NCBI GenBank assembly: GCA_910890315.1
Contig: CAJVGD010000010.1
Location: 1,116,001-1,180,000 of the forward strand
Reading direction: 5' to 3'
DNA from: Serendipita indica DSM 11827
Lineage: Eukaryota > Basidiomycota > Agaricomycetes > Sebacinales > Serendipitaceae
DNA: 64,000 nucleotides
The notes beneath the pieces are model-generated. The model was not told the DNA's origin and did not search any database. It saw only the letters and a program-made list of their open reading frames with translations. Below are positions 53,525 to 64,000 of this stretch, piece after piece. How positions within the stretch are numbered: the first letter of the stretch is position 1; every line of letters begins with the position of its first letter. A program made the translations under genes and the position numbers.

Positions 53525-56500
53525 TCATTGGCACATGCATCTCCTTGAAGGCAGGCAGTTGTCGCTCTCCTCGCCGAGATCTCCCTCTGGGTGTGGCTCT
53601 GCTACGCTACTTTTGCTTGCTTTCAATCGCCTTGACTGTCTGTGAAGTTGGTTTGGTTTCGATATGCGTTGTCTCTCTGGTGAGTTGGTTACTCTCTTTC
53701 CCTTCCGTTTGTATCCTCCCGTCCTCCTGATAAACTTCAACGTCTCCTTGATTCCCTCCTTTGTCCCTAGTATCTCCGCTGGTTCTCTCGTCTTCTCACG
53801 CAATGCTCCTTCCCATTCGGCTCGCGCTGCATTGTACGCTGGGCAGATGTGGAGGAGATGAGTTATGTTTTCTGCATTTCCCTCTCCACAGTGTGGGCAC
53901 CACGGTGCATCCGCTCTGTTGATGCGGTTCAGATGCTTGTTCAGTCCGATATGTCCTGTACGTAGCTGAATAAGTGCCGCTGCTTCTGCTCTCGTTAGCT
54001 CATCTGTGATTTGGAGATATTTGTTGGATGGCATTGTCTCGTCAATGGGCCTGGTCCTGTTGTACCGTGCTGAAGATTTCCACTTGTCATGTGCTGACTT
54101 CCTTGCTGCAAGTTTGAGTTCCTGTCTGAGTGCCGAGATATTCTGCGGGAGGGTGTCCTTCGTCCATGGTGGGAGTGTTGCTGCTGTGGATGATCCATCT
54201 GTGATGGCCTTCTTGGCCTCCTCGTCCGCTGCTTCATTACCCTCGATCCCTTCGTGACCTGGGACCCATGTGAGAGTGATCTGAGTCGATCAATTGATCC
54301 TTGTCTCGTCATTGCTCGCCTCTACGAGTTCTTGTCTACGCTTTTGATCGTTGCGCAGTTCGTCTATTGCTCTGTGGATCTTGTGGATGATGTGTTGGCC
54401 AGCTTTGGCACTGACGTTCTCCATTCCTTGTATTGCTGCCTGGCTGTCGAGGCTGATCTTGATACATGGTATGATGATCCTTTCCATCTTGGCTAGCTGG
54501 ACTCCGAGTGCAATTCCAACGAGTTCTCCTTCATGTACCATGTGCTCCGTGTCTTCTCCAAGCAGGAATCTTGCTGACCTTATCCGTACTCTGTCTCTGT
54601 AGAGTACTGCACCTGCTCCTATCATGCCTTCCATTCCTGAGCCATCTGTATAAACTACTACCTGCTCGTTGTTGCCATTGCTGTTGTTGTCCGCCTCTTT
54701 CGCTAACATCCTCGACTCCTCTATTGAGATAGTGAATGGGTTAGTGGCATTGGGGTTGCGTGATGCTGGGGTGATGGTTTTGAGGTTGTCTACTTTGGAG
54801 TCGATGGAGTGGAAGATGCGATGTAGGGGGCGTTGTGCCTCTGGAGGAGTCCTCTTGATGCTCGTTTCACGAATTTGGAGAGAGGATGGGTAGCGGGCAG
54901 GCTTGCCAGCCGGGCCGCTGCCTTCTGGCATGTGAGGCGTAGAGTTTCTTCGATTGGTAGCATATTGAGGTGCGCATCAAGGGTATCTCCTGCTGTTGTG
55001 CGGATAGCGCCTGTGATACCGATGGCGGCTCTACGTTGGACGGCTTGCAGCTTCTTGGTGATGGCTACGGATCCCATCCGGCGTGCGGAGTCTGGCTTGG
55101 TGTACAGTGGGGTGTACCAGATGTCTGCAGCGTATGTGATGCGAGGAATGGCAATGGAGTTGAAGAGTTGGCGGCCTGAGCAGATTGGGAGGCCATGGAA
55201 TGCCCTGTGTATACGCGAGAATAGTGAGGTCCACTTTACTGCCCTTGTGTGCACGAGCTCCTGGTGCTTGTTCCACTGCAGTGACTGGTCGATCACCACT
55301 CCAAGTAACTTGCAACTGTCGGTGGGTTGAATCGTTACTGTTGACGTTCTGCCATTGCTGTCCTTTGCCTCGAGGACCAGGGGATGTGAGCCTTTGCGCT
55401 TTTCGGATGACATGGTGAAGTCGACAAGCCCGAGTTTGTTGTTCTCGAGTGGTGAGTGGTGCGAATGTGACCAGTCTAGTACGCCTCCTTCACGTTCCAT
55501 CATGTCTTTCAGTCCGAGGTGCATGTCGTGGAAGTTCTGGCCAATGGCGATCAGGGTAGAGTCGTCCACAAACCCGAGGGTGAGCTGGTCCTTGCCGTTT
55601 GCGATCTCCAGTAGTGGGGCAATGTAGAATAGGTAGAGGATCATCGAGAGTGGGCATCCTTGGCTGTTCCCATTGGTGATAGCGTGGGGTGCGGAGTGCA
55701 CCTCGTCAAATTTGAGGCGCGTGGATCTGCCTGTCAGCATGTTCTCGAGAGTCTGCACATACTCCTCTGGGATCCCTTTTGCTCTCATGTTCTGCATGAG
55801 GACTGGCTTGACAACATTGGGGAATGCTGCTTGGATGTCGAGAAACAGTGCGCTGGCCACCTTTGACTCCCTCCATGCCTTCTTGATTGTGCTTGTGAGA
55901 AGGTGAAGGGCATCCGTTGTTGTCCTTCCTGGTCGACCACTGAACTGAGAGTGTGGGAGCAGTGCATAGTGCTCGGACATGTAGGTGAGGTCCTCCGCCA
56001 TGAGTGCCGAGAGAAGCTTTCCGAGGGTGTTGAGGAGCACGATCGGTCGGTATGCTTTGGCTATATTGTACGCTGGCTTCCCTGGCTTTCGTAGGACCAC
56101 TGTAGTTGATTCCTTCCACTGCTTTGGAATGTGCCAGAGTCGAATGGCCGCATTGAATACATTCTTGAGGATGGGACTGATAGCTGGGAGTGCTTCCTGA
56201 ATTGCTGCATTTGGGATACCGTCCGGGCCTGGTGCCTTGTCGCGCTTGAGACGTCCAACTGCCTTGCTCACCCTCTTTATCGAGTATGGTGTCCACTGAG
56301 GAAGTGCAGTTTGAGGTGCCGGCCTTGGTCTGGGGAGTGCGAGTGCAGGTGGAGGTGGAAAGAATGCGTCGCATAGTAGCTCTGCTTTCTCCTCGTTACT
56401 TTGCGTTAGTGTGCTGTTCGGCTTTTTGAGTGGGGGGATTCTCTCGCTACTTCCATCATTGGCGCCTCGCTTGATGAAGCGGTTGATGTTCCATAGGTCG

Positions 56501-57651
56501 GTGTCGGATGCCTCGTCGATCCACTTCCACCAGAATGCCTCCTTGCTCCTTCGTACCATCTCCTTCATCTCTTGGCACAGTGCCTTGTAAAACTGATGAC
56601 TTGGGTGGGCTGGGGATGCTCGCCAGTACCGCAACTCTGTGTATGCTTGGCATTTGCATTTGTGAAGATCCTGACATTGCTTGTTCCACCACGGCTTGCG
56701 GAATGTTGGGTCCTTGCTGAGCGGGGTCGTGTCCTTGAGCTTTGTCTGCATGTAACCTGTGAGTAGCTCGACAAGCTGCTCCAGCTCCTCGGGGCGCGTT
56801 GGTTCGATTGCCAGTCTTGGGTCGTTCTTGACTGCGTCTTCCATGCCTTCCCGGAATTTCTCCCAGTTTGTCCTTCTGTAGTTTGGCCTTGGCGTGATGG
56901 CCACTTTCGCAACTGAGAGGTCGATGATGGAGGCAATTGGGATGTGGTCCGTTGTTGTTGGACAAAGGTCTGGCCATGTATTGCACTCTACGAGTCGGTG
57001 GACGATATCGTCTGATGCCCACACGTTGTCTGGCCTAGTTTGACTCCTGTTCTCCTCTCGTGTGGGTATTCCGGCTGGTAGGAGTTGCTGCATGCCGTGT
57101 TCGATGATCAGGTTGAGTAGCGGAGTGATGGCGTCAGTCGAACTGCATAGGTGACAGTTGTTGTCCCCCTCCCAGGTGTGGTGGTGCCTGTTGAAGTCCC
57201 CAAGCCATACTTTGAGCCGGTTGGCCCATGTTGACGTATTGCATGTTTCGAGGTGTTGGGTGAGCTGGTCCAATGTATCGTTGCTGGTGCCTTCGTTGTA
57301 GATGTTGTAGATGGTGCAGAGGCCCGATGCGGTACCCACTCTTATTCCTACAATGTTGCTTGAATCGACGTCTATCTGCATGCATGCACCGACGCGTGTG
57401 CTGACTAGCATTACAGCACGTATTCTGCCATGGCCTTCATGAGCCTTGGTGGATGGGTAAAATGACTGCCATTTCCTGTTAGCCCGAGTGTTGCCGAGGG
57501 AGTTGAGTGCTGGTTCTTGGATTGCAATAACGTCCCAGTCGTCCGGTGAGGCTGTGTTGATGAATTCGTCGTGGGCGTCAAAGGATTTTCTGAGGTTGAT
57601 CTGTATGATTCTTAGATAACTGCTTGTTGTGAGTGGGGTGCCGTTGTTCAT
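53525..57651 (-). pseudogene. LINE ORF2 (endonuclease, reverse transcriptase, RNase H), 3' third broken
   Basis: It is open from 57651 to 54790 (953 residues): endonuclease (VIAIQEPALNSLGNTR, VWLGDFNRHHHTWEGDNN, TTDHIPIASI), then reverse transcriptase (APGPDGIPNAAIQEALPAIS, SQGCPLSMILYLFYIAPLLE, LGFVDDSTLIAIGQ). The RNase H (VVYTDGSGMEGMIGAGAVLY, HEGELVGIALGVQLA) is in another frame beginning about 54930, so a frame change lies around 54800-54930. A stop follows near 54290. The C-terminal CPHCGEGN...H...C motif lies at about 53900-53840. The start ATG overlaps the ORF1 stop. Without the break the protein would be about 1,370 residues. Confidence 0.85.
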
Positions 57652-59375
57652 GCAGAGGGGTCGGTTGGCCGGGCATTACTGGTCGCAATGGATGGCTGGG
57701 TTTGAGCGGGGGGCAGTGAGGATGGTGGAGAGGTCATTTCTTGCGATGAATCGGGGGTGGTTTGGGTCTTGGGAGTTGGCCCGGGGTGCTGGACGCTTCG
57801 TGCGGCTTGTGTTGGGATGCCGTATTGGGCAAGTGTTATCTGTCGGTTTTTCGTCTGGTTGGTCTTTCTGGACTTGTTGGTGACTCCCTGTGAGGCGTTG
57901 GCAGCCGCCGTTGTGAGCTGCTTGCCTGCTTGTTCTTGCGAGGTCTCAGTCTCGATCTCTGGGCGCAGGTATCCCAAGTTCCATGGGGCATTGATTGACT
58001 TGTTATACGTCCATCGGTCCTTGGTGAAGAAGAATTTGGATCTCGTTTCTGGCGCATGTTCCGCTTGCCTGTCCTGTCTGGACTTGCCTTCTATGCACCT
58101 TTCGTCCCCAGAGGAGTGTCGGCTGGACCCGCATGGGGTGCATTTGGTCTGCGTTTTGTCCGGACAGTCCCGAGAGCTGTGCTCTTGTGCGCAGAATCGG
58201 CAGGTGAACCTCTCCACCTTGCATGCCGCCAGGAAGTGGTCGTGGTGAGAACATTTGGTGCAGATGGGTACTAACCGATGTTCTTTTTGCACCTTGACAG
58301 AGTGGTTACCAATTCTTGTGGGGCCGAGGATCATGCGGTTGGCTACTTCGGGTGAGGCGCAGTTGATTTTGACATTGGCGTATCCTTGTCCTTCGTACCT
58401 CCTTGACAGGTCCTTGATCCAGGATGCGGAGATGATTGAGTGTGGCGGTAGGCCGTTCTCCAATTCCACCAAGCGCAGGCTTTCCTCTTCGTGGGGGTCG
58501 AAGTCCACAGGGACGAAGCGTACCATCAGCTCGTGCACGCGAGGGATGACTTTCGTTTCTTCTTCTCTCGAGGTGTAAGCCTCCTTTACCATCTCTGCGC
58601 ACCTGTTATTCTCCTTTAGCCACTTAGCGGATTTTGCAGAGTCCAGCTCCAGGAGCGTCCCGGTGCGTATAATGCGCAAGCCTACTATCCGCTTCTTGCT
58701 TGCTCCATCCGTGAGTTTCTCTAGCGCTACGTTGAGTGTGTCCTTGTAAGCGTTGATGTTGTCCCTAGTGTACATTCCTCGTTCCTTTGCGACGGCGCTT
58801 GGAGTGTTGAATAGGACTAGTCGTTCCCTAGCATTGACTATGTTGATTGCTTTGGCGTCGTCGAGGATGAGGGATTGGCTGAGCTTGGTGCATGCATTGC
58901 TTGCTAGTGCTTGGCTGTACAGTCGATGAACTGGTGCCGCCTTGAGAGCCGCGACCGCTTCGGAAGCTGAGATGGTGAGTTCGCTGTATTTCAAGCTGAC
59001 GGCGTCCAGGTGCTTGGTGGTTGACTCGATGGTTTGGCTGAGCTTCAGCTTTGTCGCGTCGACTAGGCTATCGAGTTTTGCAGTAGCTGTCTTGTTGAAG
59101 CTTTCGAGGAGAGGGTCCACCGCTGCAGTCTCGAGCACAAAAGAGAAGGCTTTCAGCATGTGTTTCGCTTCTTGACTCACTCCCGCTTTTTCCGCTGCCT
59201 GCCGACAGATGTCCGCCATGAGCACAGTTGTGATGGTCGTGTCGTCCTCCAACCATCCTCGCTTCTTCATGTATTTGATCGCTGAATCCCTATCGTGTAC
59301 TATCTCTTTATCTATTCCTGTCATCTCCGACCTCATTTGGCTTCTTCTCGCTGCTGCGCTCCCTGTCGCTGCCAT
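57648..59375 (-). CDS. LINE ORF1 protein, complete
   Basis: 575 residues, uninterrupted, starting MAATGSAAARRSQMRSEMTG. The N-terminal half is helical with a possible coiled coil (KLDSLVDATKLKLSQTIEST). An RRM-like middle part follows (RLVLFNTPSAVAKERGMY, then RIVGLRIIRTGTLLELDS), and three CCHC knuckles (CTKCSHHDHFLAAC, CRFCAQEHSSRDC, CTPCGSSRHSSGDERC). The tail is Pro/Ser/Gln-rich. The protein would bind element RNA. Because ORF1 is open while ORF2 is broken, this copy could in principle still supply ORF1; that is inference. Confidence 0.88.
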   Translation of the reverse strand: MAATGSAAARRSQMRSEMTGIDKEIVHDRDSAIKYMKKRGWLEDDTTITTVLMADICRQAAEKAGVSQEAKHMLKAFSFVLETAAVDPLLESFNKTATAKLDSLVDATKLKLSQTIESTTKHLDAVSLKYSELTISASEAVAALKAAPVHRLYSQALASNACTKLSQSLILDDAKAINIVNARERLVLFNTPSAVAKERGMYTRDNINAYKDTLNVALEKLTDGASKKRIVGLRIIRTGTLLELDSAKSAKWLKENNRCAEMVKEAYTSREEETKVIPRVHELMVRFVPVDFDPHEEESLRLVELENGLPPHSIISASWIKDLSRRYEGQGYANVKINCASPEVANRMILGPTRIGNHSVKVQKEHRLVPICTKCSHHDHFLAACKVERFTCRFCAQEHSSRDCPDKTQTKCTPCGSSRHSSGDERCIEGKSRQDRQAEHAPETRSKFFFTKDRWTYNKSINAPWNLGYLRPEIETETSQEQAGKQLTTAAANASQGVTNKSRKTNQTKNRQITLAQYGIPTQAARSVQHPGPTPKTQTTPDSSQEMTSPPSSLPPAQTQPSIATSNARPTDPSA

Positions 59376-59470
59376 GCCGGTCGGCCTCCTACTCGAATTG
59401 CTCTACTACGTTTGGTATATGCTGGTTTGACCCCTTCGTGTTGTATGATCTAGTTTGGTCGCTGACGCCA

Positions 59471-59740
59471 CGCAGGTGGTTAGGTCCCAACTTCTTCAAA
59501 CTTCTTGGAATGCCACTCTCCTCCAAAAGCTCATCAACAAGAAGAGTAAACCCTTGTGAGCATCTACTTGGGCTCTATTTTGCATGCTAATCTATTGGCT
59601 AGGAGGCTTGAATCAAACCGTGTGTACAGGTTTGTGCAGTCTCCATTAACTGCAATTGAATTTACTGACTCTATCTCTAGTGATACTGATAATACCAGAA
59701 ACTATGAAATGTATGTGTCACATCTATATATTGTTGATTC
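59471..59740. other. Junction between LINE copy 2 and the copia element
   Basis: About 270 bases without a recognised gene. It contains the 5' flank of the LINE and possibly the outer part of the copia LTR. Confidence 0.3.
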
Positions 59741-62700
59741 CGTTGATTCTAGGACGCGTGAGGTGAGAGGCAAGACCAGTATATAGTGTGGCAAACCTAG
59801 GACGCGTGAGGTGAGAGGCAAGACCAGTAAGGTCCGGCCGCATCGTCCCGCGTCCCTAAATACATTGAGTTACGACGTGAGCTATTACTATTGGCTAAGT
59901 CTATTTAGTAAGCGCTAAGAGTCAAAGGGTAAACCTTCGACACGACCCCCTGACCGTATGACTTGAGCGCGTGAATCATGGATGGGCATGTGGATGAGGG
60001 ATAATACCAAGCATTTTTACAAACTGTTCGAACTTGATGCGGCCTAGTGGTTTGGTGAAGATGTCGGCAACGTTGACAGCTCCAGGGACGTGAGCGACGC
60101 GGATTTCATTGTTGGCAACCCGCTCGCGGATCCAGTTGAAGCTCCGGTGAACATGCTTCATTGTCGACTGGTGCTCTGGGTTCTTTACGACCTGGATAGC
60201 AGAGGCGTTGTCGACGTATAAAGTGGATGGAGTCGACGCAACGTCATAGCCAATTTCGTCAAGGAATGCGCGCATCCAGATCATCTCACCCGGTGGCGGA
60301 GGCTGTCCGATTCCGTCGACGAGAGCGACGTGTGGCGCTGGAGTCGGCTACTCCACATCACAGCGCCGCCACCAATTGACATGACAAATCCGGCTGTCGA
60401 ACGCGTGTTATCAGCATTCCCACCCAAGTCGGCGTCGCTGTGCGTCGTGAAGAGCTCGTCGGATTCCGGTTTGAGGCCGTAGGTGAGCTTGTAATTAGTC
60501 GTTTTGCGTAGATATCGTAGTACTCGTTTGAGAGCTAGCCAGTGTGCTTGTCCAGGATTCTCGCTGAACCGGCAGAGAACTCCGACTGCATATGAGATGT
60601 CGGGGCGAGTGGCCGTTGCAAGGTATATGAGCTTTCCAAGAGCTTCTCGATAAGGTATAGCTTGCATTTCGGCTTTCTCTTGCTCGGTTTGCGGTGAATC
60701 CTTTGCTGAAAGGAGTGGCTTTTCGACCATCGGTGTGTCAGCGCCATTGCAGTCCTTCATTTCATAGGCTTCAAGGATCTGTTCGATGTACGCAGGTTGA
60801 GAGAGGGAGATTGTATGGGATTGGCGATTGCGCTCGAGCTTGACACCGAGTAGGAATGAGGTAGGGCCTTGGTCATGAATCTTGAAGCGTGCTTTGAGCT
60901 CATCCTTTACCGTTTGGATGGCTTTGGATGACTTTGATGCAAGCAGTAAGTCATCAACATGGACTGGTACAATGATCTTCACACTGTCACGTTCATAGAT
61001 GAAGACACTGTGGTCGCTTTCGAGACGTTTGAATCCAATTTCGGATAAGACAGCGTGTAGCTTCACAGACCAGATTCGAGGACCTTGTTTGATTCCATAG
61101 AGACCCTTGAGAAGTTGAAGCACCCAGCTTGTACCTTCATAGCCCTCGAACTCAACTCCTTCTGGCTTTCTCATGTAGACCTCCGCATCAATCTCGCCAT
61201 TGAGAAAAGCGGTTGATATGTCTACTGACTCTAGCTCCCAGTCTTCGAGTGCTGCAAGTGCTATGATGGTGCGAAGGGCGCCAAAGCGAGCCGTCGGTGC
61301 AAAGGTCTCTGTGTAGTCGATTCCCTCTCGCTGTGCATATCCCTTGGCCACAATGCGTCCCTTGTATTTGCTAATAGACCCGTCAGCATCACGTTTGATT
61401 TTGAATACCCAACGTGAGCCGATAGCCTTTTTGCCTTGTGGGAGTCGCACAAGCTTCCACGTGCCATTTTCCAGGTGAGCTCTGACCTCTTCTATAGCCG
61501 CTTGGACATACTTGTCGCCGTCAGGGCGTTTCAGAGCTTCTCCCAGTGTTGTTGGCTCGCGGATTGTAGATGTGTTTAAAGCAGCTTCAACACCATCAAC
61601 AATGGGAATCAGGATATGGTCAGGCGCTTCGAAGTTGGGCTTGGGTCTCCAGCGTCGAGCTTTAGTTGGCACATAAGAGCTGGAAGTCGAGGGTAGGGAT
61701 GCATCTTCTGTGGCTAATTGAACGTTATCTTCATCGAAACTCTCATTTAATTCGAGATCCGAATCAGATTCAGTCAAAGTGCCTGGCTGACGCGCAACTG
61801 TGTGTCGTCGCACTGGTAGATTTGTAGGAGCCTTCTCGAAATTGGTTTTGTCAGTGAGTGCTCGAAGCTCACGACTCAGTCGCGCCGGAGCTGTGGGTTT
61901 AGGTTGCGCTTGAGCTGGTGCTGGTGGAGGGACAGGCTCGTGTGCAGGCTCAGGTGGTATAGGTGTAGGTACAGGTCGTCCTGCAACGTGAACAGCAGGG
62001 TGGGGGTTTGGAGGTGGAATGGATGATGGAGATACAGTGGCTTCTTCGAGATCTGGTAGCTGGACGTAGTCGGAGAGGTTTGGAATCGATTCCTTTGCAA
62101 GTGATGTGCCTGGAAAGACTCTCTCATCGAATACAGCACTGTCACTGTGTATAATCTTTCGTGTCTGTGGGTTCCAGAACACCCAGCCAGGGCGGTCGGA
62201 TGGATACCCAACGAAGATACACTTGTCAGTGTGCGAATCGAGAGCATCACGCTGTGATTTTGGGACAAAGACATAGGCGAGACATCCAAATACTCGAAGA
62301 TGATCGACACTGGGAGTTTCACCATGCCAGTGTTCATATGGCGTCTTTCCATTGTGAACACGGGCACGGTTGAACTCATGGACAGTGGCAAGGGCAGCAA
62401 AACCCCAAAAGATGGTGGAAGATTTGCTTCTGTGAGTTTAGCAATTGTCCCTTCAGCTATCCATCGGTTTGCTCGCTCAACCCGTCCATTTTGCTCTGGT
62501 GTGGCAACTATGGTGCGTTCCCTTGTAATCCCAGCAGAGATACAGTACTGTTCAAACTCTTTCCCACTGAACTCGCCACCTTTATCGTCTCGCAGGTGTA
62601 CCAAGTGCTGGCCGGTCTGATTCTCAGCGAGCTTATGGAACTCGCAGAATGCTCTGAACGCCCCATCTTTTGAGTGAAGAAGTGACAGCGTGACGAAATT

Positions 62701-64000
62701 AGATGCATCGTCTACCATGGCCATCCAGTACTTGGCACGGTGCGGCATGGACTCGACATTGATTGGGCCTTTAAGATCAATAAAGACACGATCTAATGGA
62801 GTTGTAGCTCGAGTTGCTGGCGTGGTGTGAGGGGCTCGAGTCTGTTTCCCTGCGATACATGGAGCACATATAGGGTCGGGCTTTGCATTGGAGTCCAGCT
62901 TGATTCCATTAACCAGATTATGACGGATAAGAGTGTCAACTCCATCGTGATGATAGTGGCCTAGGCGTCGATGCCATAGCTCTCGGTCAAGTTTGAGTGT
63001 ACTGGCAGCATGCGCTTGTTCGGATGTGAGAACGCGTCCATTAAGGTAAGCAACGCAGTCGTCATCGATACGAGCTGTCATTTGGAGTTTACCATCAAGG
63101 TAGAACTCCATTTGCTTCGGATTAATGCGAATGTCATATCCTTCTTTGCGTGCCATTGAGAGAACTGAGACGAGATTCGATTGTAAGTCGGGAGCAAAGA
63201 GGACATTAGGGAAAGTAACGAGATCAGAACTAAAGTAACCATCTATCCACGGCTGAAACACAACGTCCCCTTCTCCAGTGGAGAAGATCCTTTCACCATT
63301 GGCCAGTTTGATCGACCTGACCAAGGGGCGGAGCATAGTAAAGTAACTTTCGTCACTCATCATTGTCCGAGTAGCCCCTGTGTCGGCGTTCAGGTCAGAT
63401 CTAGCCGTGGATGGTAAGGAGAGGGTACTTGCATGAGCGGCATGGGCATTTGGTACAGTAGTTGATCCGTCTGTAGTGCTGGCAACACGTGCGGCCTCTT
63501 GCTTGCGACGAGTCGCTTCAGCCTTCGACCAGCACTGGGCGGCTGTATGGTTCCGTTTGCCACAATGATCGCATATGGCACCTGGTGTGCGTTCAGCGGC
63601 CGTGGGCTTTGGTCGTGAGGAGTGGGGAGGTGTACTGCGATAAGTAATGGGCTGGGAAGTGGCTGCCCGGAGTGCGATGGCTGGCTGCGAGTTCCTGCGC
63701 TGCTGATTGTCCTCGTTGACGAGAGCTGCATCTATTACATCTCGGGTGAGATTTGGCTGGCAGAGTAGCGAAGTTCGGACGTGAATTGATTCAGGCGGGA
63801 TCATGCGGAGGCTTGACATCATAGCGAGGTCGTTCAGTAGTGCGTCTACATCGTAGTCTGTCGTCCAGAGTGATCTAAATTGCTCCTCGAGGGCATTGGT
63901 GGCGGCTGTGATCGACGCCAAAGGCTCTCCTTCGGCCTTCGTCTTGGTGAAGAATGCCTCAAGCGCATTGAAGCGGGTCGCTGATGTCTTTGCATTGTGA
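59741..64000 (-). mobile_element. Ty1/copia retrotransposon, broken, running off the right edge (fossil)
   Basis: Minus-strand element. From right to left: Gag end with a CCHC knuckle (CDHCGKRNHTAAQC, about 63.55 kb), protease (DTGATRTMMSD, about 63.38 kb), pre-integrase zinc region (ELWHRRLGHYHHDG, then CAPCIAGKQ), integrase (DKGGEF and PEQNGRVERANRW), reverse transcriptase (KGRIVAKGYAQREGIDYTET, VDDLLLASKS) and RNase H (about 60.4-59.98 kb). The order PR-INT-RT-RH defines copia. The 3' LTR starts TGTCGAAGG at 59942 next to a G-rich tract, and its outer edge is uncertain. The coding region has about two or three breaks. The 5' LTR lies outside the window. Confidence 0.88.
59749..59829. repeat. 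Direct repeat of 33 bases, 48-base period, in the copia LTR region
   Basis: The sequence beginning ctaggacgcgtgaggtgaga and ending gaccagta occurs exactly at 59749-59781 and again at 59797-59829. It may be a small tandem duplication inside the LTR or two overlapping LTR ends. It makes the outer LTR border hard to place. Confidence 0.7.

Larger units (their letters stand above)
53417..59470 (-). mobile_element. Tad1-like LINE, copy 2, near full length
   Basis: The minus-strand element runs from a 27-base T run (A tail, 53417-53443) through the 3' UTR, ORF2 and ORF1 to a short 5' UTR. The 5' boundary near 59.47 kb is approximate. Layout and ATGA overlap (57651-57648) are the same as copy 1, but protein identity to copy 1 is only about 60-75% by eye, so they are different subfamilies. 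ORF1 is complete. ORF2 has about two breaks in its 3' third. I could not identify a target-site duplication. Confidence 0.9.

Noticed and set aside
1-64000. CRISPR arrays, rRNA genes, bacterial operons or toxin genes
   Set aside because: No regularly spaced repeats, no rRNA signatures, and spliced eukaryotic genes throughout; no toxin family recognised.

Overview
The window looks like fungal nuclear DNA, most probably from a basidiomycete. Host genes are split by many 45-60 base GT-AG introns. The recognisable proteins are eukaryotic (SEC24, signal peptidase subunit, Argonaute, mitochondrial S16, Ohr-type peroxidase, prephenate dehydratase). Accessory genes and mobile elements (F-box/LRR proteins, inactive-looking alpha/beta hydrolases, small secreted proteins, Tad1-like LINEs, Ty1/copia elements) fit an Agaricomycete. 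A Rhizoctonia/Ceratobasidiaceae origin is my guess from protein style only. || Layout. 0-4.9 kb: 3' part of a Tad1-like LINE. 5.2-9.6 kb: two divergent paralogous SERAC1/lipase-like proteins flanking an Ohr/OsmC peroxidase gene. 11.2-26.3 kb: a cluster of single-pass membrane proteins that share a C-terminal ~60-residue cytosolic module. Three are intact (11.2, 18.1 and 24.8 kb), two are decayed and one survives only as a tail fragment. The cluster is interrupted by an F-box gene, an orphan gene, and a divergent prephenate dehydratase/MRPS16 pair. 26.7-28.8 kb: an F-box/LRR gene and an F-box relic. 29.1-32.2 kb: an Argonaute. 32.7-38.7 kb: an ordinary gene-dense stretch with a FAR-17a/AIG1-like protein, SEC24 with an N-terminal WW domain, and SPC2. 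39.5-43.5 kb: two duplicated small secreted proteins. 44.1-50.2 kb: two tandem MFS transporter paralogues, the first split by a young Gag-only LTR element with a clean 5-base target duplication. 50.7-51.1 kb: a cysteine-rich secreted protein. 51.1-64.0 kb: repeat-rich DNA with a copia fragment, a transposase remnant, a second LINE (minus strand, complete ORF1) and a broken Ty1/copia element running off the right edge. || The most interesting part is the membrane-protein cluster. Its members share exon phases, a cysteine-bearing N-terminal region, one membrane helix followed by arginine/lysine, a proline/serine-rich tail and a compact SAM-like C-terminal module. Four of them are arranged as a duplicated two-gene unit in which a different partner has decayed in each copy. 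Several host genes (both F-box genes, two cluster members, the orphan gene, one secreted protein, and the Argonaute 5' end) need single frame changes to read through. That could be real decay or assembly indels, so calls of 'broken' are provisional.
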